A DNA stretch of 64,000 nt from Cyclina sinensis (GCA_012932295.1 JAAONU010000006.1:27058882-27122881); one strand, 5' to 3'; shown: positions 12,201 through 22,539, counted from the first letter of the stretch. A program made the numbers and translations. Notes: generated from the sequence alone by a model not told the origin.

Positions 12201-15200
12201 TTAAAGTGCATATTAAGCAGATTAGTTGAATATGTAGGTCAAATCTTTATCTATACAAGTAGGCATGACAATTATGTGACTGCAAATTAAACATAGAAAA
12301 GAAATTGTACTACTCAGGTATCAGATTTGGACTAACACTACACAATTTTATTTAGGTTAGAAGGGAGATCTACAGAGGAATGACAGACTTACGTTATCAT
12401 GGCAGAAGCCATTAAAGTGACACCAACCTGCTATAACATGATCAGATGGGAAGAAAGGTTATTTGTACCATATTAAAATAAAGCAAAGCCATGACAAAAT
12501 TTGAAGTACCCTTACTTTATACACAGAGCCCTAAAAGCTGTATAGCAAGGCACCCCTAATCCAGCCCCTTGTTGGAAAGATAGAGAAAGGGGTAACTGTC
12601 CCATCAAGGTCTCCTCGACAGTTGTATATTCTGCATAACCTCCTGATGCATTCTTTATCACATACACACGGTCCCCAGGCTAAAGAATGTGCAGAAAAAA
12701 TGTGTTAGTTATGGGGTTAATTGTAAGCATGATAACCCTGTATCACTCACCTGAGTACCATGGCTCTTAACAGTGTGGCTAGTGAAAGACATTCAACTAA
12801 ATTACAGCATACTATGATATCCAAAATTATGTTCATGTTATGTTCATTATGAAAATGGCAAGTTCCTTAAAGTAAAAAGTAGAAATGTGCGAGCAAAAGT
12901 ATGCATGTAGTTCAAATTTGAATTCTGAAGCTAAGAAAACAAGGAAGTAGGTCAAGGTAAAGTCTACTATGAAATGATACATAACAATTTATGAGCTCTG
13001 GGATAAGATTCTTTTTTTTTAAGTTTTTCATTTAACTGCCACAGCAAACAGAGTCCTGCATAAAATGGAATTTTTTGAACAACTTTGATAAAGCTTTAGG
13101 CAAGACAAGAAACATCTCTGCCAAGTTTCATCAACTTTAGCCCAGTTGTTACAGGGGAGATCATATGTTATTTAAAGAAGTGCTTGACAATGGATGAAGA
13201 AAGCCAGATGACGGTGGAATGGTATCACAATAGCTCACCCTGAGCCTCTGGCTCAGGTAAGCTAACAAATACAGCCAAACTTGTCAGCAAAGATAACTTG
13301 CCTTTCAAGGATTAGGTTTTACAGTGAACACAAGTTTTCTTTGTTCTTCGACTGTGCATAATTCAGATAAACATTGCAAGTATATCCAGCCGTAATGTAA
13401 CTGCAGGATGCATCAGCTAAAGCATGGCTTTACACCAGGTGAACAGACATCACTATTTTACACCTAAGTAGAAAATACTTACAACTTATATTCTTGTATA
13501 TGTGATTATAAAGCTTTCATGCAAGCATAAAGTGTATGAAAAATCATGATGTAAACAATAACTTGATTGATGGTTGACAAACAGATCTCTCTCAGCTGAC
13601 TTCATTTTTATGACTTGTGAAAATATGACTCAATAAAATTTGGGTCAGTGAATCAGTGACTTGTGGGACTCAGACCTTACACAAGAGCCCTGTCAGGGTG
13701 ATTTTTGATTGGAAATGGTCTTAAACACAAGTTTGACTGTACTGTTTCATTAAATGGTGATAATAAGAAATGAAGAAATGGTGATTTAGTTAGTAACCCT
13801 GAAAATGGAACCAACAATTCTTATTTAATGTTTAAAGAGGACCACAATGACACAGATCATTTGGATCAAATCATGGCTATTAAACAATATGATGCAGGAA
13901 TGCATTCATGTAACAAGCAAATGGAGCAACATGCACATCTCAATTACACATACTAATATCTTGGTAACCTGCTTTACGAGTTTTGTAGTTTATCTTAAAC
14001 TGATGGCGTACTGAAACATACTTTTCCCTCAAACATCATTCACCATTTAGAACACTGGGCAATATTTAGAACATCATTAATGGATTTAGTTTATTATGCC
14101 CCCACCATAAAAAGTATATACTTTGTGTCCGGTCCATAACTTCTACATGCATGATGAGATTTCAAAATAAATTGGTATACGTGACCACCATAAGTAGACG
14201 ATGTGTTGCGTGCAAGACGCTGGTGCCTAGGTCAAAGGTCAAGGTCACAGCAGGGGATTAAACTTAGTATATTTCTCTGGTCCATAACTTTTGCATGAAT
14301 GATAGTATTTCAATATCAAATGCCACACTTGACCATCGGAAGTAGAGGATGCCCTTTTTTTTTTTTACTTGCAACTTGTATTCAAAACCAATTACATTAC
14401 TAACATGATTATCTTTTCAGTACTCATCGTGTTCATATTTGGTCAAAATTCAATTATGCAAGATAGCATTGCCTTATAATTTACATATATACATCATAAA
14501 AAAGGTAACACTAATATTTGCCAACTTAAAACTCATGTTGCGGAGGCATCAGTGTTCTATGGACACCTGTCTAGTTTTCTTTAAACTACATTCAACTTTG
14601 CTTGGCAAAAATTTGAAAGAAAATACAATGTACTCAAAAATATCTTTTGCTTTTATGTGTGTTCTTATTTGACTAACTGTTGAAATTTGTAGCATTCCAT
14701 ACTGTATGTCAAACACTACACAGCTCAACTTTAGTTTGTACAAAAGAGCAAATATGAAGCTTCAAAGGTATAAGGATCCAACTAAACAAACAAAAAAACA
14801 AAACAAACATGCACTGATCTTACAAGAAGCAGAGAGCCCTATATGCAGTGAAGTACGGTATTCCTAGGCCAGCTCCCTGCTGGAACGATGTATTCTCAAC
14901 CAGGTGACCTACTTCAGTTTCCTCGGCAGTGCTGTATTCAGCATAACCTCCACTCACATACACCTTCCTGGATACATATACCCTCTCACCTGGCTAGTGG
15001 AGTAATATATAAACTTACATTTACCACAATTGCATCTTTTGGCAGAACTATTTTTATCATACCCTGTAAACCCTGTAACTTCAGGCACAGATGCCTATAA
15101 CAATCTTTAACAATCACAGTACTTATATCTCTCATCTGGTTGGTCTGTATTGAAACTAAGCATTTTTTGTTAATTCCTAGCCACCTGGAAAATCATAAAT

Positions 15201-16711
15201 CCCAAGACTAAGCCATACATGTATTTTGAAAGTCTCTCTGCCTTCGTGAAAAGTGGCATGGATTTCTGTTTTTGTACATAAGAAGTGTGAGCTGCCATAG
15301 ATGCTTGGATGTAGTAGAGCGGTTCTTGCCCCAACATGCATCTAGAGTCCATAACAAACATGTCTTGCCCATCAAATGGCACTTTAAAAAATGTTCATTT
15401 TTCACTATATGGCTATTATAACTTGAGTTATAATAGCCATACATGTTGTATAGTGAAAAAATTGGTACAAGATGAATGCTGGGGCAAGAACCGCTCAACT
15501 ACATCCAAGCGTCTGTGTGAGCTGCATGTCTACAGATTGAATTGTAGATAAGCAATTTAGCAATCTCTAGTCACTGATTTGATTAAGAACTCAAGAACAG
15601 GCAGAGTGAACTAAAAAAGAATTATTTAGTTATAACAAAAAAGTTAACCAGAATATAATTTTTGATGGTTGTCAGTTTTTTCCAAGTTGAATCTATGCAT
15701 GAACATTCTTGCATCATGTTTATTTATAACCATGTTTTGAGTACTTTATGATACTATGTGTAATGTCTTTACATGGAAATCAACTGTGAAGTAAATTTCT
15801 AAAGTATTTCAGTACTCTAGATGGTAAATCAATAAACTACCACCCATGCAAAGTCAGGCAAGCAGCCAAAATTAAACTAAACCAATTACACTTATTCACA
15901 AAATGGTAGCAGTGATTTACCTTAAAATGACCATAACCATTTCACCTATTTGGGTCATATTACCTTGAACTTAGTCACACTGGCTCCCACTTGCTTCACA
16001 ATACCAGCGACATCAGAGCCTGGTGTGAATGGTAATGGTGGCTTGATGGCGTAGGTGCCAGACCTAATGTATGTATCAACTGGATTTATACCAGCTGCTT
16101 TTACCTCAACCAGGACCTGAAAATCACACCAGAAACACCAAAAATGAATTAATAAAAAAAATTACTAAAGGCCATTCTGGTAAAACATTCCACCCCAGGA
16201 ACACACCTTAAAAAGCAACCTTTATAATTTTATATCACAAGAAAAGACAAACTTATATAAAAAAGCCAACCCCCAGACAGCAATTTCTTTATTTTGCCTT
16301 CCTGGGCTGAGATAAATGTTTAATTAGAATGGCCCTAAAACAAATAAAGAAGCAGACTTTTGAATGTCACTGTAATATCTAATATTTCTGAGTTCTAACA
16401 CAGCTAGTCTCAGCAAGTAAAAATTATGATATAATAATTATACTTTCCAGGGCAGTTCTTACTTTATGACTGGCTCAGTCATAAAAGATTTTGTACCAGA
16501 TTTAAATTTACTCAAAGTTAAATGTTTTTGATGTCTAAATGCCTGATGCCTTTTCTAAACTGTAACCACCAGTATAATACAGTTTTAGTAAGTTTATACC
16601 AACCTGAGATTGTGTAGGTACAGGGAGGGGAACATTTGTTTCCACTCTGAGAACTTCTGGGCCACCAAACTGAGCTACCCTTACAGCTCTCATAACCTGT
16701 CTACCTGCCAT
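6271..16711 (-). CDS. CRYZ: Quinone oxidoreductase / zeta-crystallin, 8 coding exon positions
   Basis: NADPH:quinone oxidoreductase of the zinc-free medium-chain dehydrogenase family, expected to be cytosolic. Coding join on the minus strand: 16711-16604, 16116-15964, 14993-14824 (or alternative 12679-12516), 11307-11250, 9727-9578, 9148-9047, 8339-8244, 6432-6271 (stop). Every junction is GT-AG and in phase. The product is 332 residues with exon 3a or 330 with 3b; vertebrate zeta-crystallins are about 329. It starts [20 protein letters not shown]. Visible motifs are [10 protein letters not shown] and [10 protein letters not shown] in the GroES-like domain, [16 protein letters not shown], the nucleotide-binding loop HGASGAVG (residues 158-165), [10 protein letters not shown] and GTIEINPR; it ends GKRVFVL. 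The ATG is the only one that fits the family N terminus. A good acceptor lies 9 bases upstream of it, so a 5' non-coding exon is likely. Family assignment is secure; orthology to CRYZ rather than a paralogue is likely. Confidence 0.93.
6801..7656 (+). mobile_element. Copy b of the hairpin-ended element, 145-bp core type
   Basis: The head 'acaagagggccaggatggcc' with 'gctcacctgag' and the tail 'ctcaggtgagctaaaaa' match copy a. The core differs: about five degenerate units of roughly 145 bp with 'gactgaaaatgta', 'ctctagagtgttaacaagg' and 'gggctctgtgacctag'. The same monomer, reversed, forms the second array inside copy f (48830-50240). The copy sits in CRYZ intron 7, antisense to that gene. Confidence 0.7.
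7657..9900. other. CRYZ introns without recognised elements
   Basis: Between and around coding exons 8244-8339, 9047-9148 and 9578-9727 the sequence is AT-rich. A weak internal duplication is visible at 9310-9500, where 'atttcatgaaaa' followed by 'acaagaaataa' occurs twice. I see no other gene or RNA. Confidence 0.4.
9930..10175 (-). mobile_element. tRNA-derived SINE (copy A)
   Basis: The minus strand reads like a tRNA-related head: 'tgatcagtggtcaagtgg', then 'ctggactggtaaccc', then a box-B-like 'agatcaatcccc'. A body follows with 'gtctttcagatgagatgt' and 'tgtatcagtgctgt'. The body and head words recur at 32910-33215, which establishes a dispersed repeat. The SINE class is inferred from the tRNA-like head. 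It lies in the CRYZ intron between exons 4 and 5. Confidence 0.6.
11555..11785. repeat. Tandem duplication of about 135 bp in a CRYZ intron
   Basis: Two diverged copies share 'tttggtgc', 'catcacagaataaaacta' and 'gacttaaaacttcaa' in the same order, starting near 11560 and 11695. It lies in the intron between alternative exon 3b and exon 4. No function is visible. Confidence 0.55.
12516..12679 (-). CDS. CRYZ: CRYZ alternative exon 3b
   Basis: A 164-bp exon preceded by 'tttag' and followed by the donor GTAAGG. It encodes [10 protein letters not shown], then SGGYAEY (residues 100-106) and ends [17 protein letters not shown] plus two bases. It begins in phase 0 and leaves two bases over, exactly like 3a, so it replaces 3a without changing the frame. 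Compared with 3a it is two codons shorter before SGGYAEY (the usual family length) and has Cys-Tyr-Thr-Ala-Phe where 3a and vertebrate enzymes have Tyr-Phe-Thr-Ala-Tyr. Confidence 0.85.
12735..13266 (+). mobile_element. Copy c of the hairpin-ended element, short and old
   Basis: The head is degraded ('ccctgtatcactcacctgag'). The tail keeps a clear hairpin, 'agctcaccctgagcc' against 'ggctcaggtaagct'. The inside holds remnants of the 165-bp core ('aacaactttgataaagctt', 'aagaaacatctctgccaag'). It lies between alternative exons 3b and 3a of CRYZ, antisense to the gene. Confidence 0.6.
14097..14345. repeat. Fragment of a dispersed repeat with an AGGTCA tandem motif
   Basis: It starts 'tatgcccccaccataaaaag', contains 'ggtccataacttctacatgc' and its variant 'ggtccataacttttgcatga', and at 14229-14248 the string 'aggtcaaaggtcaaggtcac'. 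The same vocabulary is found at 41247-42060 and 51181-51560. It lies in the intron between CRYZ exons 3a and 3b. Confidence 0.55.
14824..14993 (-). CDS. CRYZ: CRYZ alternative exon 3a
   Basis: A 170-bp exon with an acceptor 'ccactag' and the donor GTAAGA. It encodes [20 protein letters not shown] (residues 101-107), [10 protein letters not shown] and PYFTAYRAL (133-141). The PYFTAYRAL block is the family form, so 3a probably encodes the ancestral-type enzyme. It has two extra residues before SGGYAEY compared with 3b. It starts in phase 0 and leaves two bases, as 3b does. Confidence 0.88.
15283..15535. repeat. Long fold-back (inverted repeat) in CRYZ intron 2
   Basis: 15301-15343 pairs with 15471-15513: 'gagcggttcttgcccca' against 'tggggcaagaaccgctc', and 'gcttggatgtagt' against 'actacatccaagc'. 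A nested inner stem, 'ttcactatatggctattata' against 'tataatagccat' and 'tatagtgaa', closes at about 15425. It is probably a fold-back MITE. In RNA either strand would form a long hairpin. Confidence 0.65.
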
Positions 16712-16722
16712 GTTGGATTACT
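16712..16722 (-). other. CRYZ: 5' UTR remnant and splice acceptor upstream of the CRYZ ATG
   Basis: On the minus strand 'tttttctctgttcttcatag' runs directly into nine bases and then the ATG (16711-16709). This is a good polypyrimidine tract and AG, implying a non-coding first exon further upstream that I could not place. If the acceptor is unused, this stretch is simply 5' UTR. Confidence 0.5.
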
Positions 16723-17156
16723 ATGAAGAACAGAGAAAAATGACAAAGTAAAGTGCTTGTTTCTTTAGTATCTCCCCTGTTAAACAGCCTGCATCCCAAG
16801 CTAATAAAAACACCTCTCTGCTTATGATTAATATTACTCTCTGATTGCTTATACTATAAACCTGGCCACAAGTAGATTGGCTTTTGGCAGCCACTGTCTT
16901 TCTACCCGATGATTCATCAATCTTTCTTATTTGTATTCAGTACCCTTTTATTCTTATTTGATTAATACACTTCTTGTCAGAACAAGTCCCTGCAGGGACT
17001 TGAAACACAAATATTTCCTATGGATTAAATACCAGGCATAGTTTGTATAACTTTGACAACACAAAAATCATGGAAGACTTTTGCAACAGGATTTTTATTC
17101 AATGATTATTTCACAATTCATGAATATAAACTGATAAAATATACAAGTATCATATG

Positions 17157-17755
17157 GATGCTGGAGGTTTCGTCACACTATCAGTTCGTCATACTTATTT
17201 TTCTGTACAAAACAGGTTAAGGTTTCGTCACAATTAATTTATATAGTAGAAAATAGAAAACTGCCGATGGCAACAAGGTGTTAATAACAAGCAATTATTT
17301 GTATGATCTACAGTGTTAATTGATCAAGTTTTTAAAATCATTATTAAATGGGAAAATTTTAATTTGCAATAACTGCTCAAATTTTAGTAATTTTTTGTTC
17401 TTTAATGATATTTTATGCATAAAAATAAAAGATGTTTTCAAAGATAATTTTAATTTAAATACAAAAGTTTTCTGTGCAGATTTCGGTAGCGATTTTTATG
17501 AAAGCGGGTCAGTGGATGCTGGTCAAATTAATTAACACTAATTACGTTAAATATGCCACGGATTAAGTGATTGTTTCATCATATTCAATCACACTGGTGC
17601 ATTCAAAGTATGCTAACTGCTTTTTATTTCACAATTGTATTCGGTATACAATATGTGTGAATTACTCTATAATATCCATTGAGACAAACTCTCTTATCTG
17701 TTACTATATAAAATAAGTGTGATGAACTGGTAGTGTGACGAAACCTCCATCATTC
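17157..17755. mobile_element. 599-bp MITE with 9-bp target duplication
   Basis: The left end 'ggaggtttcgtcacactatc' and the right end 'gtagtgtgacgaaacctcc' are inverted, and the match continues over about 39 bases ('agttcgtcatacttatttt' against 'aaaataagtgtgatgaact'). The flanks carry the direct repeat TATCATATG at 17148-17156 and 17756-17764. A duplication of 8-9 bp with long TIRs fits Mutator-like or hAT-type transposition. There is no transposase, so it is non-autonomous. It sits about 450 bp upstream of the CRYZ start codon. Confidence 0.8.
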
Positions 17756-17764
17756 TATCATATG

Positions 17765-18600
17765 AGTAAACATTTACCATTTAAAATCTCAGTGTAACAA
17801 TGAAAATTATTTGTTAATTTAACCTACAAGCTAGTACAAATTCACACACTGTCTTTTCATGCCATCTGCCATATGTGCAAACATGAGGACCTTTTTTGAA
17901 ACATGTATCTATAAACAAGTACACTGAATCCAAAACTATGGAAGTTGGAATAATTTGGATAGGTGCAAATATTTTATATTCATAGTGTCGGTTCACAATA
18001 AATGTCTGAAATACTAACCAATAGGGTAAGTATTGCTAAACTAATGGTTTCTTCTGGAAAAGATATTCCTTTAAAATGGATAATCAGGATAATTTCTTCA
18101 ATGGGCGTTCCAAATTTTGCCCTGTCTAATCACTATATCTTGGACATAGCGGTACTGAACTGGAGTCCGTTTCTCAACACTCTGTTAAGTTACGTCCTAT
18201 TTCTCACTGAAATTAGCTTACTCAAACAATTTAAGGTATCTGTTTCTTTTCTCCAAAGATATTCCTGCGTGGAATTCAAAATCAAATCACAGACACCCCT
18301 GTATTTTGGGCCTGTATTTTCCATACCTGATAAGGATGATGGCAGATGATATCCAATTGTGATCATTGTTATTCGGACGATTAATCATACTATATGCCAT
18401 CACCAATGTCGGAACCAATCTGCATACCAAAGTTACTTCCCGTTTAAATTTTTTTAAATAAGAAAAACTAATCAAAACAATAAAAACACAGAGAGATACG
18501 ATTTAAATTCAACACTTATACAAATGCTTTATCATAATGTAACTGGATGGATGAATTTTTTGCAGATTAATTTCTTTACTTTACACCTTTTTATTCGCGT
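17765..18600. other. Intergenic, no feature recognised
   Basis: AT-rich spacer between the MITE and the LINE. One plus-strand open frame at 18002-18349 (115 codons) has no recognisable motif, and I do not consider it a gene. Confidence 0.4.
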
Positions 18601-19285
18601 AGATTTTCTTGTTATAGATCAAGTCAAACCTGATATAATCTGCTGCACTGAAACTTGGTTAAAACCCAGCATCCACACTGCAGAAATTTTCCCCAGCCAC
18701 CTTGGCTACCAGGTCTATAGAGATGACAGAACAACTGGCAAGGGTGGAGGTGTCCTCCTTGCAGTCACAAATAACCTACTTAGTGAAGAACAGCCAGACT
18801 TAAAAACAGATTGCAACATCATATGGTCAAAAATTTCAATAACTGGTATCAAAGACATATATGTCTCTGCATACTACAAGCCCCATGAATATGATGAACA
18901 CTCACTAAATGAACTTTGGTCATCTATAGTAAAAATTCCTCAAAACAACAACATCTGGGTATTGGGTGACTTCAATCTCCCAGACATGAACTGGTCAAAT
19001 GAAACACCAACAGATACATGCAAATTCAAAGACATGTATGATAATTTTGCAGAGAACATGATTATTCATAATCTTGAAAAAATGGTCAAAGTTCCCACAC
19101 GGGATAAAAATATCCTAGATCTCTTTCTCACTAACACTCCGGGTCACGTTCATGACACAAAAGTCTTACCAAGCTTAGGTACATCAGACCATGATATAGT
19201 CTTCCATGAACTTAAGGTCAAAAGAGGGCGAATCAGGCAAACCCCTCGACTGGTCAAATCATACAAAAAAAGCAAACTGGTCTGA
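18524..19285 (+). pseudogene. LINE endonuclease domain, N-terminally truncated and frameshifted
   Basis: From about 18610 the frame shows the exonuclease-endonuclease-phosphatase signature: DQVKPDIICCTETWLKP, GKGGGVLLAVTNN, VLGDFNLPDMNW, and near the end LGTSDHDIVFHELK, the C-terminal Ser-Asp-His motif. Residues before VIDQVKPD come from flanking DNA, so the first beta strand with its catalytic Asn is absent. The frame ends at 19283-19285 because the run 19265-19271 has seven A's; with six, it would run on into the reverse transcriptase. This copy cannot make a complete protein. Confidence 0.85.
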
Positions 19286-21498
19286 CTTCAAAAATGACCT
19301 GGTCACTTTCAGTAGTATGTTCAACCAAAATCAAAATGAAGACCCAAACCAATTATGGGACACGTTCAAAGCTGAGATCAAAAGGTTATCATCCAAACAC
19401 ATACCGTCAAGACAATGCAAAAATAAAGCTGATTTACCATGGGTTACTCACGATATTGTTAAACAGATTAGGAAAAGGAATAAACTCTTCACAAAAATAA
19501 AAAGGTCTCGGTCACAGAATTGTCAGAACATAAAGAAATTCAAACATCTTAAGGCATCAGTGCAAAAACAAATAAGAAATGCTTATTGGTCATATCTAGA
19601 GTCAATCATCTTCTCAGATAATACAGATCCAGGTCATAAGAAAAAGTTCTACAACTTTATTAAACACAAAAAAACTGAAAACATAGGAATTGCACCACTC
19701 AGCTCTGATGGGCATACTTACAGTGACCCAGTGTCAAAGGCGAACATACTAAACAAACAGTTTGAATCAGTTTTCTCAAAGCCTTCACCAATCAGTCTCA
19801 AACAAATAACTAAAAGCTCAATGTCATCACTTGGTCACCCGCCCATGGCTCCAATATCCATCTCAGTTCAAGGAGTTGATAAGTTGTTGACAGGACTAAA
19901 CCCCCACAAAGCCCAAGGTCCAGATGAGATTTCACCTAGGTTACTCAAAGAGCTACACACAGAGATAGCACCAATCCTTAAAATCATATTCCAAAGATCA
20001 CTAGACACAGGTATTGTTCCTAAGGATTGGAAACATGCCATCATCACACCAGCATACAAAAAAGGGTCAAAATCAAAACCTAGCAATTACAGACCAATAT
20101 CACTCACATGTATAGCATCAAAACTAATGGAACACATCATTGTTTCAAACATGATGGATTACTTTGACAAACACAACATACTTTGCCCACAGCAACATGG
20201 ATTCAGGTCAAAACATAGCTGTGAGACACAGCTCATTGGCTTCACACAAGAAATAGCTGACAACCTTGATCAAGGTCAACAAACTGATGTCATAGTCATG
20301 GATTTCAGTAAAGCTTTTGACAAAGTAGACCACCACAAACTCATACACAAGCTGAAACACATGGGAGTTCATCCACACATCAGTTCATGGATACAAAACT
20401 TTCTTAAAAACAGATCACAACAAGTATTAGTGGAAAACAAGGTCTCTGACAGGCTCCCGGTGCTTTCTGGTGTCCCGCAGGGATCGGTCTTAGGTCCGTG
20501 TCTCTTTCTCGCATACATCAATGACCTACCAGGAAGTGTCAGGAGCCGGGTGCGTCCATTTGCCGACGACACCATAGTTTATTTAACAATTAAATCACAA
20601 GCATCTGCACAAACCTTACAAAATGATTTGCATAACCTTGAAATATGGGAAAAAGAATGGTCAATGGAATTCAACCCCGACAAGTGTGAAGTTCTCAGAA
20701 TACACAGGAAAAAGAAACCGGTCATCTTTCCTTACACCCTACATAACACTAAACTGAAAACCACAGAAAATGCAAAATACTTAGGAGTTACAATAAGTAG
20801 CAACCTAAACTGGTCATCCCACATAAACAATATCACAAACAAAGCAAAAAACAGCTTAATGTTCATCAGACGAAACGTCAAAACACAAAACAAACAACTC
20901 AAAGAAGCAGCATACAAAACATATGTAAGACCACAGGTTGAATACTGCTCAACCATATGGCATCCATGGCAAAAATATCTCACACACAGAATAGAAATGG
21001 TCCAGAGGTCAGCTGCAAGGTACGTTCATAATGATTACCACTATACAAGCAGTGTAACAAACATGATCAAAGAACTAAAATGGTCAACTTTAGAACAAAG
21101 GCGAAACCATGCCAGCCTGGTCATGCTACACAAAATAAAAAACAATCAGGTCAATGTTGATCACAATCACCTTACAAACAAAGGAAACAGCAAATTCCTC
21201 ATTCCACAATCAAAAACACAACATCACATGAACTCATTCTTCCCAAGGACTATACGACTCTGGAACGAATTACCGACCGAGATTAAGGCTACCCCAACTG
21301 TGCCAGCTTTTATCAGTGGACTAAACAAGTTTTATAGATTTTAAAGTACTTAAAATAAATGTTTAAGTAAGATGTTCAGTTAAATCTTGTTTTCTTTGTT
21401 ATTAACTTTTATAATTTTAAATGTTCCTGACATGCGCCTGCCTAGTATAGTCAGTATTGACTTTTGGCAGTATTAAGTTGAAGTTGAAGTTGAAGTTA
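18600..21498 (+). mobile_element. Non-LTR retrotransposon (CR1/L2/Jockey-like LINE), 5'-truncated
   Basis: It encodes an apurinic-type endonuclease followed by reverse transcriptase and ends in a short 3' UTR with a GTTGAA microsatellite tail (21475-21498). The first residues of the endonuclease domain are missing, so the element is truncated near 18600. The two coding frames are offset by a single extra A. The superfamily is inferred from the domain order and RT motifs; the precise clade is not resolved. The element lies on the plus strand between the divergent host genes. Confidence 0.88.
19206..21344 (+). CDS. LINE reverse transcriptase domain, otherwise intact
   Basis: An open frame of 712 codons. 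The true element-derived part starts at about 19266. Motifs in order: NPHKAQGPDEISPRLLKELH, NYRPISLTCIASKLMEHII, QQHGFRSKHSCETQLI, VIVMDFSKAFDKVDHHKLIH (palm A), LSGVPQGSVLGP (B), FADDT (C, with both catalytic aspartates), NAKYLGVTISSNLNWSSHIN, YKTYVRPQVEYCSTIW and a C terminus with FFPRTIRLWNELP. No internal stop occurs over more than 2 kb, so the insertion is fairly young. The annotated ATG is probably not a biological start; this is the downstream part of one ORF2-type protein. Confidence 0.88.
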   Translation: MNLRSKEGESGKPLDWSNHTKKANWSDFKNDLVTFSSMFNQNQNEDPNQLWDTFKAEIKRLSSKHIPSRQCKNKADLPWVTHDIVKQIRKRNKLFTKIKRSRSQNCQNIKKFKHLKASVQKQIRNAYWSYLESIIFSDNTDPGHKKKFYNFIKHKKTENIGIAPLSSDGHTYSDPVSKANILNKQFESVFSKPSPISLKQITKSSMSSLGHPPMAPISISVQGVDKLLTGLNPHKAQGPDEISPRLLKELHTEIAPILKIIFQRSLDTGIVPKDWKHAIITPAYKKGSKSKPSNYRPISLTCIASKLMEHIIVSNMMDYFDKHNILCPQQHGFRSKHSCETQLIGFTQEIADNLDQGQQTDVIVMDFSKAFDKVDHHKLIHKLKHMGVHPHISSWIQNFLKNRSQQVLVENKVSDRLPVLSGVPQGSVLGPCLFLAYINDLPGSVRSRVRPFADDTIVYLTIKSQASAQTLQNDLHNLEIWEKEWSMEFNPDKCEVLRIHRKKKPVIFPYTLHNTKLKTTENAKYLGVTISSNLNWSSHINNITNKAKNSLMFIRRNVKTQNKQLKEAAYKTYVRPQVEYCSTIWHPWQKYLTHRIEMVQRSAARYVHNDYHYTSSVTNMIKELKWSTLEQRRNHASLVMLHKIKNNQVNVDHNHLTNKGNSKFLIPQSKTQHHMNSFFPRTIRLWNELPTEIKATPTVPAFISGLNKFYRF

Positions 21499-22065
21499 TG
21501 GACGCATCCATTTTGGATGACTTTGCAAATACAGCTAAGTATTGTTGAATTTGATTGGGTAATTATTTTCATTTTCCTATTTTAATTGGATCAGTCTTCT
21601 TGTTCAATCGTTTTAACTGTCTAAATTGTTTACGCATCAGTTTGTCCAATCATTATTATTTAGTGTATATTTTGCACGAGAATCTTGTGAATTTTATCTA
21701 TATAAACTAGTGATATTAAATGTTCTGCAGTTGGGTATTGTCAAGACTTAGTCTTGAACTTAAAATGGACCCACTCTTTTCCCAGCAAATATTGAATTTA
21801 ACTCTATAAACAAGATCTCTTTTGTTTCATTAATTTAGGTTTTTATACTGAAAAAATATTAAATAAGATTATTGAAGAGAATCATTAAACTTTCAACATT
21901 GCATAATAAACTCATTGTCAGCTAACTTGTGTTAATTATTCTAGATTAGCAGAGGTACTTTTGAACGGCCAAATTACAGAGGTTTAGACTTGACTTCATA
22001 TGCCTTCCGAATATGACGAGCCGATTACAATAACGACTCTATTTTGCGTTTTTTCTGCTCCTTAT

Positions 22066-22079
22066 AAATAAATAAATAA

Positions 22080-22110
<31 letters not shown>

Positions 22111-22111
22111 A
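22066..22111 (+). repeat. AAAT/AATA microsatellite
   Basis: Uninterrupted 'aaataaataaat' units with one register slip. It may be the 3' tail of an older LINE just upstream (21990-22065). Confidence 0.85.
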
Positions 22112-22510
22112 TTTGATCTTTTTGAGGGCTCCATTGCATCTACCATCATTTCATACAGTGTATTTTGATCGCCCCAATATACTTTTACCCAGACAACACG
22201 GATTCGTTTCCAAACACAACACTGAGACCCAGTTAATAAGATTTACACAGGAAATCGCTTACAACTTAGAATATAGCCAAAAGAGGAACGTCATAGTTAT
22301 GGACTTTAGAAAAGCATTAGTTAAAATGGACCGTAATAATCTGGTATACAAGTGAAAGCAACCAGATGCTACAACAAGGTAACAGCTCAGATCTTCAATT
22401 GACTTAATATATCCTACTTGAAAACAAGAAATCTGACTTTTTTTAGGCGTCCCTCAACTTCACAAGGCTCAGTTCTCGGTCCCCGTTTGTTTCTTTCCTT
22501 TAAATATTGG
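22112..22510 (+). pseudogene. LINE reverse transcriptase fragment
   Basis: It encodes LPRQHGFVSKHNTETQLIRF and NVIVMDFRKALVKMDRNNL, then after stops and a frame change 'ggcgtccctcaa' and 'cagttctcggtccccg' (GVPQ and SVLGP). These are RT motifs A and B of the same group as the 19206-21344 element. It is short and mutated, with no palm C motif. Confidence 0.75.
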
Positions 22511-22539
22511 AGTGGGAATTGCACCCCACACCCCAATGT

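Noticed and set aside
12393..12430. Possible 38-base micro-exon in CRYZ with a strong donor (GTAAGT)
   Set aside because: It breaks the frame after either alternative exon and has a weak polypyrimidine tract. It could be a poison exon but nothing else supports it.
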